Origin: Bradyrhizobium sp. CB2312
Lineage (GTDB): Bacteria > Pseudomonadota > Alphaproteobacteria > Rhizobiales > Xanthobacteraceae
Length of the DNA: 64,000 nt
Direction of reading: 5' to 3'
NCBI RefSeq assembly: GCF_029714425.1
Contig: NZ_CP121668.1
Location: 7,647,501 to 7,711,500 of the forward strand
Shown: in pieces, positions 41,142-50,163 of the stretch
How positions within the stretch are numbered: the stretch's first letter is position 1
Layout: every line of letters begins with the position of its first letter
Program-made: the position numbers and the translations under genes
Notes under the pieces: generated by a model
Database searches by the model: none
What the model was told of the DNA's origin: nothing
Seen by the model: only the letters and a program-made list of their open reading frames with translations

Positions 41142-42047
41142 TCATGCGACGCCCTCCGAGATCGCCAGCTGCCGGCCGAGCTCGGCGCGGAGGGACGCGA
41201 CCAGTGCCGGCGCCGGCTGCACCAGCGGCGCCAGCATGCGCGGCGCCTCGACACCGACCATGTCCATCACCGCCTTCATCGGCCCCGGATTGGTCTCGGC
41301 AAATGCCATGTTCATCAGCGGAATCAGGCCGCGATGCAGGCTCAACGCCTCCGCCGTCTTGCCCGCCGTCGCCGTTTCGAAGATCTGGCGCCAGGCGCGC
41401 GGCAACAAGCACGCGGTGACGATGATGCCGCCCTTGGCGCCCGCCGCCAAGTGCAGCGGGAACAGGCTGTCCTCGCCGCTCAGCACCGCAAAGCTCTCGT
41501 CGACTCCGGCCACGACCTGGAGGAAATGGTACATGTCGAGGTTGCAGGCCTTCATGCCGATGATGTTGGGATGCCTGGACAGCTCATGCAGGATCTTGGG
41601 CTCGATCGCGATCCGGGTGCGATAGGGAATCTCGTAGATCAGGACCGGCACCGGCGAAGCATCGGCATAACGCAGAAAATAGTCGCGAACGCCGGCCTGA
41701 GTCGGGTTGGTATAATATGGCGTAAGAACGAGGAGCCCGTCCACGCCTTCGGCTGCGAATTCACGGCCGGCCTGCAAGGCATCGTGGAAGCCGGTGTCGA
41801 GCACACCGGCGATGACCGGACCCTTGCCCGCCATCGCCTTCACCGAGAGGCCAGCCATCTTGATGCGCTCGGCGCGGGCGAGCGCGCCGTATTCGCCGGT
41901 GCCGCCGAGCGGCACCACGCCGTCGATGCCCTGCTTGTTGAGCCAGGCGAACATGGCCGAGACCGCGCCGGCATCGATGGTGTCGTCGGCCTTGACCGGG
42001 GTCGGAATGGCCGGGAACAGGCCGCGGAGGCGATTGGCAGTGAGCAT
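41142..42047 (-). CDS. Dihydrodipicolinate synthase (DapA) family aldolase
   Basis: 301 residues from ATG 42045-42047. TIM-barrel family marks: GLFPAIPTPVKADDTIDAG, VVPLGGTGEYGAL (GGTGE), LVLTPYYTNPTQAGVRDYF, VLIYEIPYRTRIAI (Tyr general base) and IIGMKACNLDMYHFL with the Schiff-base Lys (~residue 163). Members split or condense pyruvate adducts (KDG aldolase, 4-hydroxy-2-oxoglutarate aldolase, NAL, 5-dehydro-4-deoxyglucarate dehydratase). Position in a catabolic operon with an importer and a 2-hydroxyacid dehydrogenase argues against lysine synthesis. A long upstream in-frame extension overlaps the permease gene and is rejected. Confidence 0.88.
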   Translation of the reverse strand: MLTANRLRGLFPAIPTPVKADDTIDAGAVSAMFAWLNKQGIDGVVPLGGTGEYGALARAERIKMAGLSVKAMAGKGPVIAGVLDTGFHDALQAGREFAAEGVDGLLVLTPYYTNPTQAGVRDYFLRYADASPVPVLIYEIPYRTRIAIEPKILHELSRHPNIIGMKACNLDMYHFLQVVAGVDESFAVLSGEDSLFPLHLAAGAKGGIIVTACLLPRAWRQIFETATAGKTAEALSLHRGLIPLMNMAFAETNPGPMKAVMDMVGVEAPRMLAPLVQPAPALVASLRAELGRQLAISEGVA

Positions 42048-42079
42048 GATGTGAACCTCTGGGTTGGGATGCGGGACGG

Positions 42080-43846
42080 CTATCTCGCGGCAGCACGCCG
42101 ACGCAGGCGTTCGGCGACGAAGATGAGAAGCCCCATGAAAACGAACAGGCAGGTCGAGACGGCGGCGATCGCGGGCGAGACCTGAAGCGTCACCTCGTCC
42201 CAGAACTGCTTCGGCAACGTCGCGTTCAGGCCGCCGGTGGCAAACAGCGCGATGGTGAGCTCGTCGAACGAGGTCGCGAAGGCGAACAGGAACGACGACA
42301 CCATGCCGGCCCCGAGGATCGGGAAGGTGACGTAGCGCAACGTTGCAAGCGGGCGCGCGCCGAGACTCTGCGCGGCATGGTCGAGCCGCGTGTCGTAATT
42401 GCGCAGCACGGCCATCATGGTCATGACCACATAGGGCACCGCGACGACGGTATGGCCGAGAATGAGGCCGAAGGCGCTGCCGACGAGGCCCATGCGCGCG
42501 AAGACGTAGAACAGGCCGACCGCGATGATCATGCGCGGCACGACGATCGGCGACAGGATGAAGGCGAGCCACGCCGCCTTGCCGGGAATGTCGCTGCGCA
42601 CCAGCAGGAACGCGGCAGGCGTGCCGATCAACATGGCAAGCAGCCCAGTGGCGATTCCGACCAGCAACGAGCGCAACAGCGCCTGGGTCCAGACCGGCGA
42701 ATTCAGCACCGTCTCGTACCAATGCAGGGTGAAGCCCTGCGGTGGCCAGTTGAGGCCGCCGGTGCCGAACGACAGCGGGATCATCAGAATGATCGGCGCG
42801 CTGATGACGAACAGCATGGTCCAGACGAAGGCCCGCAAGCCGAGGCCGGCTTGATCTGGATTGCGGTCGCGACGGCGTGACGGCAGCAGGCGGAGGATTC
42901 CGTCCGAGATCGCACCGAGCAGCGTCAGGAGCGCATCTCCCGCCCTCTGCGCCGGGGCGAACAAGCGCGACGGCGCCGCATTGCGCGGCGCGGATGCGCC
43001 GGTCATGGTCGACAGGCCGAGCAGCCGGTCATAGGCCGCAAAGACGATGAGGACCACGAGCAGCAGCAGCACCGAGATCGCGCCGGCAAAGCCCCAATTC
43101 ATGGTCTGCTGGACCTGGTCGATGATGAGCTGCGTGATCATGGTCTCGCGGCGCCCGCCGAGCAGCGCCGGCACGATGAAGAAGCCGATCGCGGTGACGA
43201 ACACCATGATCCCTGCCGCGGCGACGCCCGGCAGCGACAGCGGAAAATAGATCTTCCAGAACGCCATGCCCGGCCGTGCCCCGAGGGTTGCCGCCGCGCG
43301 CGGCAAGGTGCGATCGATGTTCTCCATCACGGAGAGCATGGTCAGAACGGCGAGCGGCAGCAGCGCGTTCACCATGCCGACGAGGACGCTGCCGAAATTG
43401 TAGAGCAGGCTCGCGGGACTGGAGATGATGCCGAGCGAGATCAGCGTCTTGTTGATGACGCCGTTGCGCCCGAGCAGCACGATCCAGGCGAAGGCGCGGA
43501 CTAGGAAGCTGGTCCAGAACGACAGCAGCACCCAGAACAGAAGCGTTGTCTTGCGGTCCTTGCCGGCGACCGAGATCAGATAGGCGATCGGATAGCCCGT
43601 CGCGATGCAGACGAGCGTGGTGACCAGCGAGATCTTCAGGGTGATCAGCAGGACGTCGAGATAAACCGAGGAGGCAAAGAGCTGGCGATATTGGGCAAGC
43701 GTGAAGCCATTGTCGCCGTAGACGCTCAGCAGCAGCAACTGGCCGACGGGATAGACCAGGAACAGCACGAGCAGCAGGATGAGCGGCGCACCCATCGCAG
43801 CCCGCGTCCAGGCCAGCCTCCGCGATATCGTGCGCAGGGCGGCCAA
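42080..43846 (-). CDS. ABC transporter permease, two fused Pot-type modules
   Basis: 588 residues containing two complete permease units: the first (~15-285) with the EAA-like loop RAAATLGARPGMAFWKIYFPLSLPG, the second (~330-580) with DHAAQSLGARPLATLRYVTFPILG. PotB/PotC-type permeases are normally separate; here one chain supplies both halves. It pairs with the single Pot-type ATPase just upstream (start two bases after that stop). Inner-membrane importer for the acid substrate of the operon. Confidence 0.9.
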   Translation of the reverse strand: MAALRTISRRLAWTRAAMGAPLILLLVLFLVYPVGQLLLLSVYGDNGFTLAQYRQLFASSVYLDVLLITLKISLVTTLVCIATGYPIAYLISVAGKDRKTTLLFWVLLSFWTSFLVRAFAWIVLLGRNGVINKTLISLGIISSPASLLYNFGSVLVGMVNALLPLAVLTMLSVMENIDRTLPRAAATLGARPGMAFWKIYFPLSLPGVAAAGIMVFVTAIGFFIVPALLGGRRETMITQLIIDQVQQTMNWGFAGAISVLLLLVVLIVFAAYDRLLGLSTMTGASAPRNAAPSRLFAPAQRAGDALLTLLGAISDGILRLLPSRRRDRNPDQAGLGLRAFVWTMLFVISAPIILMIPLSFGTGGLNWPPQGFTLHWYETVLNSPVWTQALLRSLLVGIATGLLAMLIGTPAAFLLVRSDIPGKAAWLAFILSPIVVPRMIIAVGLFYVFARMGLVGSAFGLILGHTVVAVPYVVMTMMAVLRNYDTRLDHAAQSLGARPLATLRYVTFPILGAGMVSSFLFAFATSFDELTIALFATGGLNATLPKQFWDEVTLQVSPAIAAVSTCLFVFMGLLIFVAERLRRRAAAR

Positions 43847-43848
43847 GC

Positions 43849-44943
43849 TCAGATCCCCTTCCCGTCGCGGATGGCGACGGCGTCAACCGCATTCCATCCG
43901 AGCGACAGACGCTGTCCGATCTCATAGGGCGCCGACCCGCTGCGGGTCGGATGCGCTGCGACGAGCTGCGGCAGGCCCGCCGTCTCCGGGGCGATGTAGA
44001 GCCGCGTCAGGCTGCCGCTGATCATCACGTCCACGAGCCGGCCGCTGAGCTGGCCGCCGCCTGCCCCGCCGACCACGAGATTCTGCGGACGGACCATGAC
44101 CTTGATCGGCTCGCCCGCGGCGAAACTGCTGCCATTGCCGACCGCGCGCGACGACGCCGCCTGCTCGGCGAGGACGATGTCGAGCCCGTCGCCGTCGACG
44201 CCGCGCACGGTGGCGCTGAGCAGATTGGACTCGCCGAGGAAGTCGGCAACGAACAGCGAGCGCGGCCGGAAGTAGAGATCCTGCGGCGTGCCGAGCTGCT
44301 CGATCGCACCCGCATTCATCAGGCAGATGCGATCCGACATGGTCATCGCCTCTTCCTGGTCGTGGGTGACGTAGACGATCGTGGTGCCGAGCTCGCGATG
44401 GATGCGCTTGATCTCGAGCTGCATCTGGTCGCGCAGCTTCTTGTCCAGCGCACCGAGCGGCTCGTCCATCAGAATGATCGCGGGGCGATAGACGATGCAG
44501 CGCGCCAGGGCGATGCGCTGCTGCTGACCACCGGACAGCTCGCGTGGATAGCGCTTTGCCACGTGCGGCAAGCGCACCGTCTCCAGCGCCTCAGCGGTGC
44601 GCCGGCGCGCTTCGGCGTCAGTGACCTTGCGCATCTTCAGGGGAAAGGCGATGTTGTCCTCGATCGTCATGTGAGGAAACAGCGCGTAGTTCTGGAAGAC
44701 GACGCCGATATCGCGCTCATAGGCCGGGCTATGCGTGACGTCGGCGTCGTCGATCAGGATCCGTCCCTCGTCGGGATGGGCGAGGCCCGCGATCAGGCTG
44801 AGCAGCGTCGTCTTGCCCGAGCCGGACGGACCGAGCAGCGTGAGGAATTCGCCCCTCGCGACGTCGAGGTTGGTCGGCGCCAGCGCGACGAAGTCACCGT
44901 AGCGCTTGCACAACTCGTGAATGCGCAGGCTCGACGAGACCAT
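43849..44943 (-). CDS. ABC transporter ATP-binding protein, PotA-type
   Basis: About 364 residues: Walker A LLGPSGSGKTTLLSLI, signature [16 protein letters not shown], Walker B AIILMDEPLGALDKK, switch His in VYVTHDQEEAMT, and a C-terminal TOBE_2 domain (IKVMVRPQNLVV). All motifs are intact, as expected for a homodimer serving the fused permease. ATG 44941-44943 with GGAG upstream is preferred over a TTG at 44982. Confidence 0.92.
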   Translation of the reverse strand: MVSSSLRIHELCKRYGDFVALAPTNLDVARGEFLTLLGPSGSGKTTLLSLIAGLAHPDEGRILIDDADVTHSPAYERDIGVVFQNYALFPHMTIEDNIAFPLKMRKVTDAEARRRTAEALETVRLPHVAKRYPRELSGGQQQRIALARCIVYRPAIILMDEPLGALDKKLRDQMQLEIKRIHRELGTTIVYVTHDQEEAMTMSDRICLMNAGAIEQLGTPQDLYFRPRSLFVADFLGESNLLSATVRGVDGDGLDIVLAEQAASSRAVGNGSSFAAGEPIKVMVRPQNLVVGGAGGGQLSGRLVDVMISGSLTRLYIAPETAGLPQLVAAHPTRSGSAPYEIGQRLSLGWNAVDAVAIRDGKGI

Positions 44944-44978
44944 GGGCCGCTCCGATCCCTTGACACCTCCCCTGCCGG

Positions 44979-46064
44979 TCAAGCCAGGATCCAGCTGTTG
45001 AAGCGCTCGATGACGGCGGCCTGGTTGTCGTACCAGAACTTCGCGTCGATCTTCAGACCAGCCTTGATGTTGTCAGGATAGGTCGGGCAGTTCTTCGCGA
45101 CCTCGGGCTTGACGTAGTTGAAGGCCTCCGGCTGCGTCAGGCCGGCCGGGAAATATTCGACGAGCGCCGCTTGCCGCTTCGGATCGGAGGCGAACTTGAT
45201 GAACTCGCGACAGGCATCGGCGTTCGGCGTGCCGGCGAGGATCGACCAATTGTCGGCACCCCAGATGCCCTGGTTCCAGACGATCTCGACGGGCGCACCG
45301 GCCGCCTGCGCGGACTGCGCGCGCGACACCCAGGTCGGAAGGAGGTCGATCTCACCAGAGGTCAGCATCTGCTCGACCTGCGCGCCGCTGGTCCACCACA
45401 CGGCGACCTGCGACTTGATCTTGTCGAGCGAGGCAAAGGCCTTGTCGAGATTGCAGGGATAGACCTGCGCGGTCGGCGCGCCCGCGCCCATCAGCGCTTC
45501 CTCGATCGTGTCGAAGGGATGCTTGCGCACCGAACGGCGTCCGGGGAAATCCGCCACGTTCCAGAAATCGGCCCAGGATTGCGGCGCCTTGCGGCCCTTG
45601 AAGGCGTCGGTGCGATAGGCCAGCACGGTGGTGTAGACGTTGGTGGCAACGCCGTAGGGCGATGCGTATTCGGCCGGGATCGACTTGATGACGGGCTCGG
45701 CTTCGAGGCCGTGCTTCTCCAGATATTGCTTGGCGCCGGTGGTCAGGATCTGGATCGCGGGCCAGGAGATCTTGGCCATGTCCCAGGTGTAGTTCTTGGT
45801 GTCGACCATGGTCTTGATCTGGGCGACCGGCTCGGCATTGGCCTGCACGCCGACGACCTCGATGCCCGTCGCCTCGGTGAAGGGCCGGTAGTACACGGCA
45901 CCGTAGGCCTTGGTGTAGATGCCGCCGTCGTCGCGCACGACGATGCGCTTGCCTGCGGCGCGGGACGGCGACCAGACGGAGGGCGCGGCGAGCGCGACGG
46001 CGCCAGCCCCTGCGCCCAGCAGCAGGCGGCGGCGGGAGGTGATGATCTTCGGTGCGTTGGTCAT
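44979..46064 (-). CDS. Periplasmic solute-binding protein, Pot/ferric-type, Tat-exported
   Basis: 361 residues. A twin-arginine signal (SRRRLLLGAGAGAVALAAPSVW, cut near SRA) precedes KRIVVRDDGGIYTKAYGAVYYRPFTEATGIEV and a two-lobe SBP_bac fold. Polyamine-specific aromatic box residues cannot be confirmed; related proteins bind organic acids, amino-acid derivatives or polyamines. Follows the FAD dehydrogenase gene by 13 bases. Confidence 0.9.
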   Translation of the reverse strand: MTNAPKIITSRRRLLLGAGAGAVALAAPSVWSPSRAAGKRIVVRDDGGIYTKAYGAVYYRPFTEATGIEVVGVQANAEPVAQIKTMVDTKNYTWDMAKISWPAIQILTTGAKQYLEKHGLEAEPVIKSIPAEYASPYGVATNVYTTVLAYRTDAFKGRKAPQSWADFWNVADFPGRRSVRKHPFDTIEEALMGAGAPTAQVYPCNLDKAFASLDKIKSQVAVWWTSGAQVEQMLTSGEIDLLPTWVSRAQSAQAAGAPVEIVWNQGIWGADNWSILAGTPNADACREFIKFASDPKRQAALVEYFPAGLTQPEAFNYVKPEVAKNCPTYPDNIKAGLKIDAKFWYDNQAAVIERFNSWILA

Positions 46065-46077
46065 GTCAGTCCCCTCT

Positions 46078-47544
46078 CTACGATGTTGTATTGGTCGGTG
46101 AAGCGGCGGCCGCCTCAGCCGCCGATGGCGGCGGCAGAACGCGGCCGGGATTGAACAGACCAGACGGGTCGAACGCCTGTTTCACCGCCCGCATCAAGGC
46201 GAGCTCGACCGGCGGCTTGTAGCGGGTCATCTCGCCGGTCAGCGTGCGCCCGACGCCGTGCTCGGCGCTGAAGGTGCCGCGCAGCGAGCTTGCGACGTCG
46301 TTCATGGCGCGGCGGATCCGCTGTGCAGTCTCGTCGCGCTCCGGCAGCGCGTCCCATTCGGCAAAGCTGAAGAAGGGAATGAAATGAATGTTGCCGTCGC
46401 CCATATGGCCGACGATGATGAACGGCAGATCCGGCACGATCGCGCGCACGGCCGCCATCGCCTGGTCGATGAAATCAGGCACGGTCGAGACCGGCACCGC
46501 GGTGTCCGACGTCAGGCCGACTCCGGCCTTCTTGTTGGCTTCCGACACGCTGTGACGCACCAGCCACATCGCCTTGCGCTGCGCCTCGCTGGTGGCGACG
46601 ACGCCGTCGCTGACCAGCCCGGCCTCTAACGCCTGTTCGAGCACCGCCTGCATCGTCGCCGCGAGCGCGGCTGCATCGCCGGTGTCGGAGAGCTCGACCA
46701 GAACGTGCCAGGTGTTGATCTCTGCGACCGGGCAGCGCCGGCCCGGCACTTGCTCCAGCACCAGCTCGATCTGCTTCGCGTTCATCAGCTCGAAGGCGGA
46801 GAGCCGTGAATTGCAGGCGGCCTGAAACAGGCCGAGCACATTGAGCGCCGCTTGCGGACTGTCGACCGCGAGCCAGGCGACGGCCTCCGCCGTCGGCAGC
46901 GGATGCAGTTTCAGTACCGCGCCGGTGATGATGCCGAGCGTCCCCTCCGAGCCGATGAAGAGATGCTTGAGGTCGTAGCCGGTGTTGTTCTTGCGCAGCG
47001 CGTAAAGGCCATCCCAGATCGATCCGTCCGGCAGCACGACCTCGAGCCCGAGCACGTTGTCGCGCGTGTTGCCGTAGCGAAGCACGCCGGTGCCGCCAGC
47101 ATTGGTGCCGATGTTACCGCCGATCTGGCACGAGCCTTCGGCGCCGAGGCTGACAGGATAGAGCCGGCCGGCGGCAGCCGCGCTCTCCTGGATGGTCGCC
47201 AGCACGCAGCCGGCATCGACCACCATGGTGTTGTTGACGGGATCGAGCGAGCGGATCCGGCGCATGCGCGTCAGCGCGACGATGACCGGCGGCTTGCCCT
47301 GCCCCGACGGCGTCGCGCCGCCACAGAGGCTGGTGTTGCCGCCCTGCGGCAGCACCGGCGTTTGGTGCGCGACGCAGAGACGAACGATGGCCGCGACCTG
47401 CTCGGTGGTCGAGGGCAGCACGGCACAGAGCGCCGGTGCTTGAAACCGGCCGCGCCAATCCTCGGTCAGGCCCGCGAGGTCCTCCTCGCGAGTTAGCACG
47501 GCCGTGTCGCCCAGCAACTGTCTGAACGCCTCGATCAATGCCAT
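46078..47544 (-). CDS. FAD-linked 2-hydroxyacid dehydrogenase (GlcD / D-2-hydroxyglutarate dehydrogenase type)
   Basis: 488 residues, first gene of the operon; ATG 47542-47544 after GGGAGG. FAD-binding type 4 (PCMH) domain: VLPSTTEQVAAIVRLCVAHQ, PVLPQGGNTSLCGGA, LGAEGSCQIGGNIGTNAGG (~135) and RYGNTRDNVLGLEVVLPDG; the FAD_oxidase_C domain ends with HMGDGNIHF (metal/substrate His-x5-His) and FSAEHGVGRT. It oxidises a D-2-hydroxyacid to the 2-oxoacid, which fits a pyruvate-type aldolase downstream in the same operon. Exact substrate unknown. Confidence 0.92.
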   Translation of the reverse strand: MALIEAFRQLLGDTAVLTREEDLAGLTEDWRGRFQAPALCAVLPSTTEQVAAIVRLCVAHQTPVLPQGGNTSLCGGATPSGQGKPPVIVALTRMRRIRSLDPVNNTMVVDAGCVLATIQESAAAAGRLYPVSLGAEGSCQIGGNIGTNAGGTGVLRYGNTRDNVLGLEVVLPDGSIWDGLYALRKNNTGYDLKHLFIGSEGTLGIITGAVLKLHPLPTAEAVAWLAVDSPQAALNVLGLFQAACNSRLSAFELMNAKQIELVLEQVPGRRCPVAEINTWHVLVELSDTGDAAALAATMQAVLEQALEAGLVSDGVVATSEAQRKAMWLVRHSVSEANKKAGVGLTSDTAVPVSTVPDFIDQAMAAVRAIVPDLPFIIVGHMGDGNIHFIPFFSFAEWDALPERDETAQRIRRAMNDVASSLRGTFSAEHGVGRTLTGEMTRYKPPVELALMRAVKQAFDPSGLFNPGRVLPPPSAAEAAAASPTNTTS

Positions 47545-47584
47545 CACAGCCTCCCGGAACGGGCCGACGTTGGCCCGGTGCCCA

Positions 47585-47609
47585 GAAGTAATCGACATAC
47601 GATTACTTC
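47585..47609. promoter_or_regulatory. 25-bp perfect inverted repeat, operator candidate for the FAD-dehydrogenase operon
   Basis: GAAGTAATCG-ACATA-CGATTACTTC: ten-base arms, perfectly inverted, ending 41 bases upstream of the first gene. Such a long perfect palindrome directly before the start is most simply the binding site of the operon's own IclR regulator. Confidence 0.7.
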
Positions 47610-47704
47610 AATCGCATTATGCTAACTATGAATTCGGCGTGACAGGGAGTCAAGCGGGGGGGGCGCGCGATCGGTTGCCTGCAGGCGGAGACGTGCCTTA
47701 GCAC

Positions 47705-47815
47705 CACCGCTGTCATGCCCCGCGAAGGCGAGGCATCCAGTACTCCGTGACGTCGGTGATTGAATCGAGAGGCCGCGGCGGACGGGATTCCCCGCCTTCG
47801 CGGGAATGACAGCGA
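47705..47815. repeat. Dispersed palindromic element, TGTCATGCCC type
   Basis: CACCGCTGTCATGCCCCGCGA at left and CCTTCGCGGGAATGACAGCG at right. Same family as 29121-29231 and 38015-38123, in the gap between the glp operon terminator and the divergent FAD-dehydrogenase promoter region. Confidence 0.78.
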
Positions 47816-47875
47816 GCGTGCGGATCGCGCGCGCCATAAACTCGTCATTGCGTGCGCAGCGGAGCGCGCCAAAAG

Positions 47876-47907
47876 AAAAAGGCCGGGATTGCTCCCGGCC
47901 TTTCGTG
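47876..47907 (-). terminator. Terminator of the glp operon
   Basis: GGCCGGGA-TTGC-TCCCGGCC (47881-47900) with AAAAA to the left and TTT to the right: a leftward hairpin plus T-run ~50 bases after the glpV stop. Nearly identical in sequence to the terminator at 40204-40233. Confidence 0.88.
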
Positions 47908-47951
47908 TTTGATGGATGGCCGGGTCAAGCCCGGCCATGACGTCTACGACG

Positions 47952-49748
47952 TCACTTCGCTTCCGCGCGCTTCGGGGGCTGCGCCGGCCACGACTTGATC
48001 AGCGTGTCGTAGTCGACGGTCTCGCCCTTCGGCTTCTCGTTGGCGAGCTTGCGCTGCGGAGCAATCGTGCCGTCCTTCTGGGCCTTGGCGAACCAGTACT
48101 CGGCCGACTCCTTCTTGTGCAGCTTCGGGCCGCAGGCGCCCTGCACGCCGGACTTCTCCAGGCGCTCCATCACGGAGTCCTGGGCCGCCGCGAGTGCATC
48201 CATGGCCTGCTGCGGCGTCTTCGTACCGGACGACGCATCGCCGATATTCTGCCACCAGAGCTGCGCGAGCTTCGGATAGTCAGGCACGTTGTTGCCGGTC
48301 GGGGTCCACTGCACGCGTGCGGGCGAACGGTAGAACTCGATCAGGCCGCCGAGCTTCGGCGCACGCTCGGTGAACGACTTGTCCCAGATGTCGGATTCAC
48401 GGATGAAGGTGAGACCGACATGGCTCTTCTTCAGCGACACCGTCTTCGAGACGATGAACTGCAGGTAGAGCCAGGCCGCCTTGCGGCGGTCAGCCGGAGT
48501 CGACTTCAACAGCGTGAGCGAGCCGGCGTCCTGGTAGCCGAGCTTCATGCCTTCCTTCCAGTACGAGCCGTGCGGCGACGGAGCCATACGCCATTTCGGC
48601 GTACCGTCCGCGTTCATCACGGCGATGCCGGGCTTCACCATGTCGGCGGTGAAGGCGGTGTACCAGAACATCTGCTGGGCGATGTTGCCCTGCGCCGGCA
48701 CCGGACCCGACTCGGAGAAGGTCATGCCCTGCGCCTGCGGCGGGGCATACTTCTTCATCCACTCGAGGTACTTGGTGATCGAGTAGACCGCAGCCGGACC
48801 GTTGGTGTCGCCGCCGCGCTCGACCGACGAGCCGACCGGACGGCAGCCTTCCATGCGGATGCCCCATTCGTCGACCGGCAGGCCGTTCGGGATGCCCTTG
48901 TCACCGTTACCGGCCATCGACAGCCAGGCGTCGGTGAAACGCCAGCCGAGCGAGGGATCCTTCTTGCCATAGTCCATATGGCCGTAGACCTTGACGCCGT
49001 TGATCTCCTTGATGTCGTTCGTGAAGAACTCGGCGATGTCCTCATAGGCCGACCAGTTCACGGGAACGCCGAGCTCGTAGCCGTACTTGGCCTTGAACTT
49101 CGCCTTGTAGTCGGGGTTGGTGAACCAGTCGTAGCGGAACCAATAGAGGTTGGCGAACTGCTGGTCGGGCAGCTGATAGAGCTTGCCGTCCGGCGCGGTC
49201 CCGAACGACTTGCCGATGAAGTCGTTGACGTCGAGCATCGGGTCGGTGACGTCCTTGCCCTCGCCGGTCATGTAGTCCGACAGCGCGATGGTCTGGCCGT
49301 AGCGGAAATGCGTGCCGATCAAGTCGGAGTCGTTGATCCAGCCGTCATAGACGTTCTTGCCCGACTGCATCTGGGTCTGCAGCTTCTCGACAACGTCACC
49401 TTCTTGAATGATGTCGTGCTTGAGCTTGATGCCGGTGAGCTCGGAGAACGCCTTGGCGAGCGTCTGCGATTCGTATTCGTGGGTGGTGATGGTCTCGGAG
49501 ACGACGTTGATCTCCATGCCCTTGAACGGTTCGGCCGCCTTCGCGAACCACTCCAGCTCCTTCTTCTGGTCTTCCTTCGACAGCGTCGAGGGCTGGAATT
49601 CCGCGATCCACTTCTGGATCGCGGCATCGTCGGCGGCGCGCACCGGCGCCGAGACGGCGAACGACACCGCGACGATCGCGGCGGCGCTGGACATGGTCAG
49701 AAAGCTGCTCTTGGTCAATGGACCTTTCCTTCTCCTAAACTGTCGCAT
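47952..49748 (-). CDS. glpV: Glycerol ABC transporter substrate-binding protein
   Basis: 598 residues from ATG 49746-49748 (GGAGG upstream). Signal peptide with basic start (RQFRRRKGPLTKSSFLTMSSAAAIVAVSFAVSAPVRA), then an SBP_bac_1-type two-lobe domain of unusual length (~580) with INVVSETITTHEYESQTLAKAF and a Trp/Tyr-rich middle (LYWFRYDWFTNPDYKAKFK). It is the last gene of glpD-S-T-P-Q-U-V, the layout of the rhizobial glycerol importer; gene symbol follows that system. Periplasmic glycerol capture is inferred from context and family. Confidence 0.88.
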   Translation of the reverse strand: MRQFRRRKGPLTKSSFLTMSSAAAIVAVSFAVSAPVRAADDAAIQKWIAEFQPSTLSKEDQKKELEWFAKAAEPFKGMEINVVSETITTHEYESQTLAKAFSELTGIKLKHDIIQEGDVVEKLQTQMQSGKNVYDGWINDSDLIGTHFRYGQTIALSDYMTGEGKDVTDPMLDVNDFIGKSFGTAPDGKLYQLPDQQFANLYWFRYDWFTNPDYKAKFKAKYGYELGVPVNWSAYEDIAEFFTNDIKEINGVKVYGHMDYGKKDPSLGWRFTDAWLSMAGNGDKGIPNGLPVDEWGIRMEGCRPVGSSVERGGDTNGPAAVYSITKYLEWMKKYAPPQAQGMTFSESGPVPAQGNIAQQMFWYTAFTADMVKPGIAVMNADGTPKWRMAPSPHGSYWKEGMKLGYQDAGSLTLLKSTPADRRKAAWLYLQFIVSKTVSLKKSHVGLTFIRESDIWDKSFTERAPKLGGLIEFYRSPARVQWTPTGNNVPDYPKLAQLWWQNIGDASSGTKTPQQAMDALAAAQDSVMERLEKSGVQGACGPKLHKKESAEYWFAKAQKDGTIAPQRKLANEKPKGETVDYDTLIKSWPAQPPKRAEAK

Positions 49749-49823
49749 GTTGTTCCTCCGTTGCAGCGACAAACTTTTATACAGACCCGGTTGCCCCCGG
49801 ATCTGGCCGTCCCTTCGCGAGCG

Positions 49824-50153
49824 TCAGACCGTGCGGAAAATGAGCACGGCCGTGGCCAGCGAAATTCCACTTGCGAGCCAGAGGCTCGAAATCTCAAAGC
49901 CATCCTCGCCGATCGGCAGCGTCGCGATCGCGTCGGTGCCGACGAGGCCGATCCACAAGAGGTGGATGACGGCCGCCGATATCAGCGAGATGAACAGGCG
50001 ATCGCCGCGCGTGGTCGGGATGCGCAGCACGCCGACGCGCTCGGCTTCGGGATAGACCGCGGCAAGGCAAGTCATGACCGCGAGCGTGCAGGCGAGTGCG
50101 GCGAAGAAGATCGCCGTCGGCAGCGTCCAGGCCATCCATGCGATGGATTCCAT
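49824..50153 (-). CDS. glpU: DUF2160 small membrane protein of the glycerol transporter
   Basis: 109 residues, three hydrophobic helices (e.g. WMAWTLPTAIFFAALACTLAVM, LFISLISAAVIHLLWIGLV, LWLASGISLATAVLIF). DUF2160 proteins are found only in this type of glp operon, between permease and binding protein, as here. ATG 50151-50153 after GAGGAGG. Role in transport unclear. Confidence 0.85.
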   Translation of the reverse strand: MESIAWMAWTLPTAIFFAALACTLAVMTCLAAVYPEAERVGVLRIPTTRGDRLFISLISAAVIHLLWIGLVGTDAIATLPIGEDGFEISSLWLASGISLATAVLIFRTV

Positions 50154-50163
50154 TGATGCCTCC

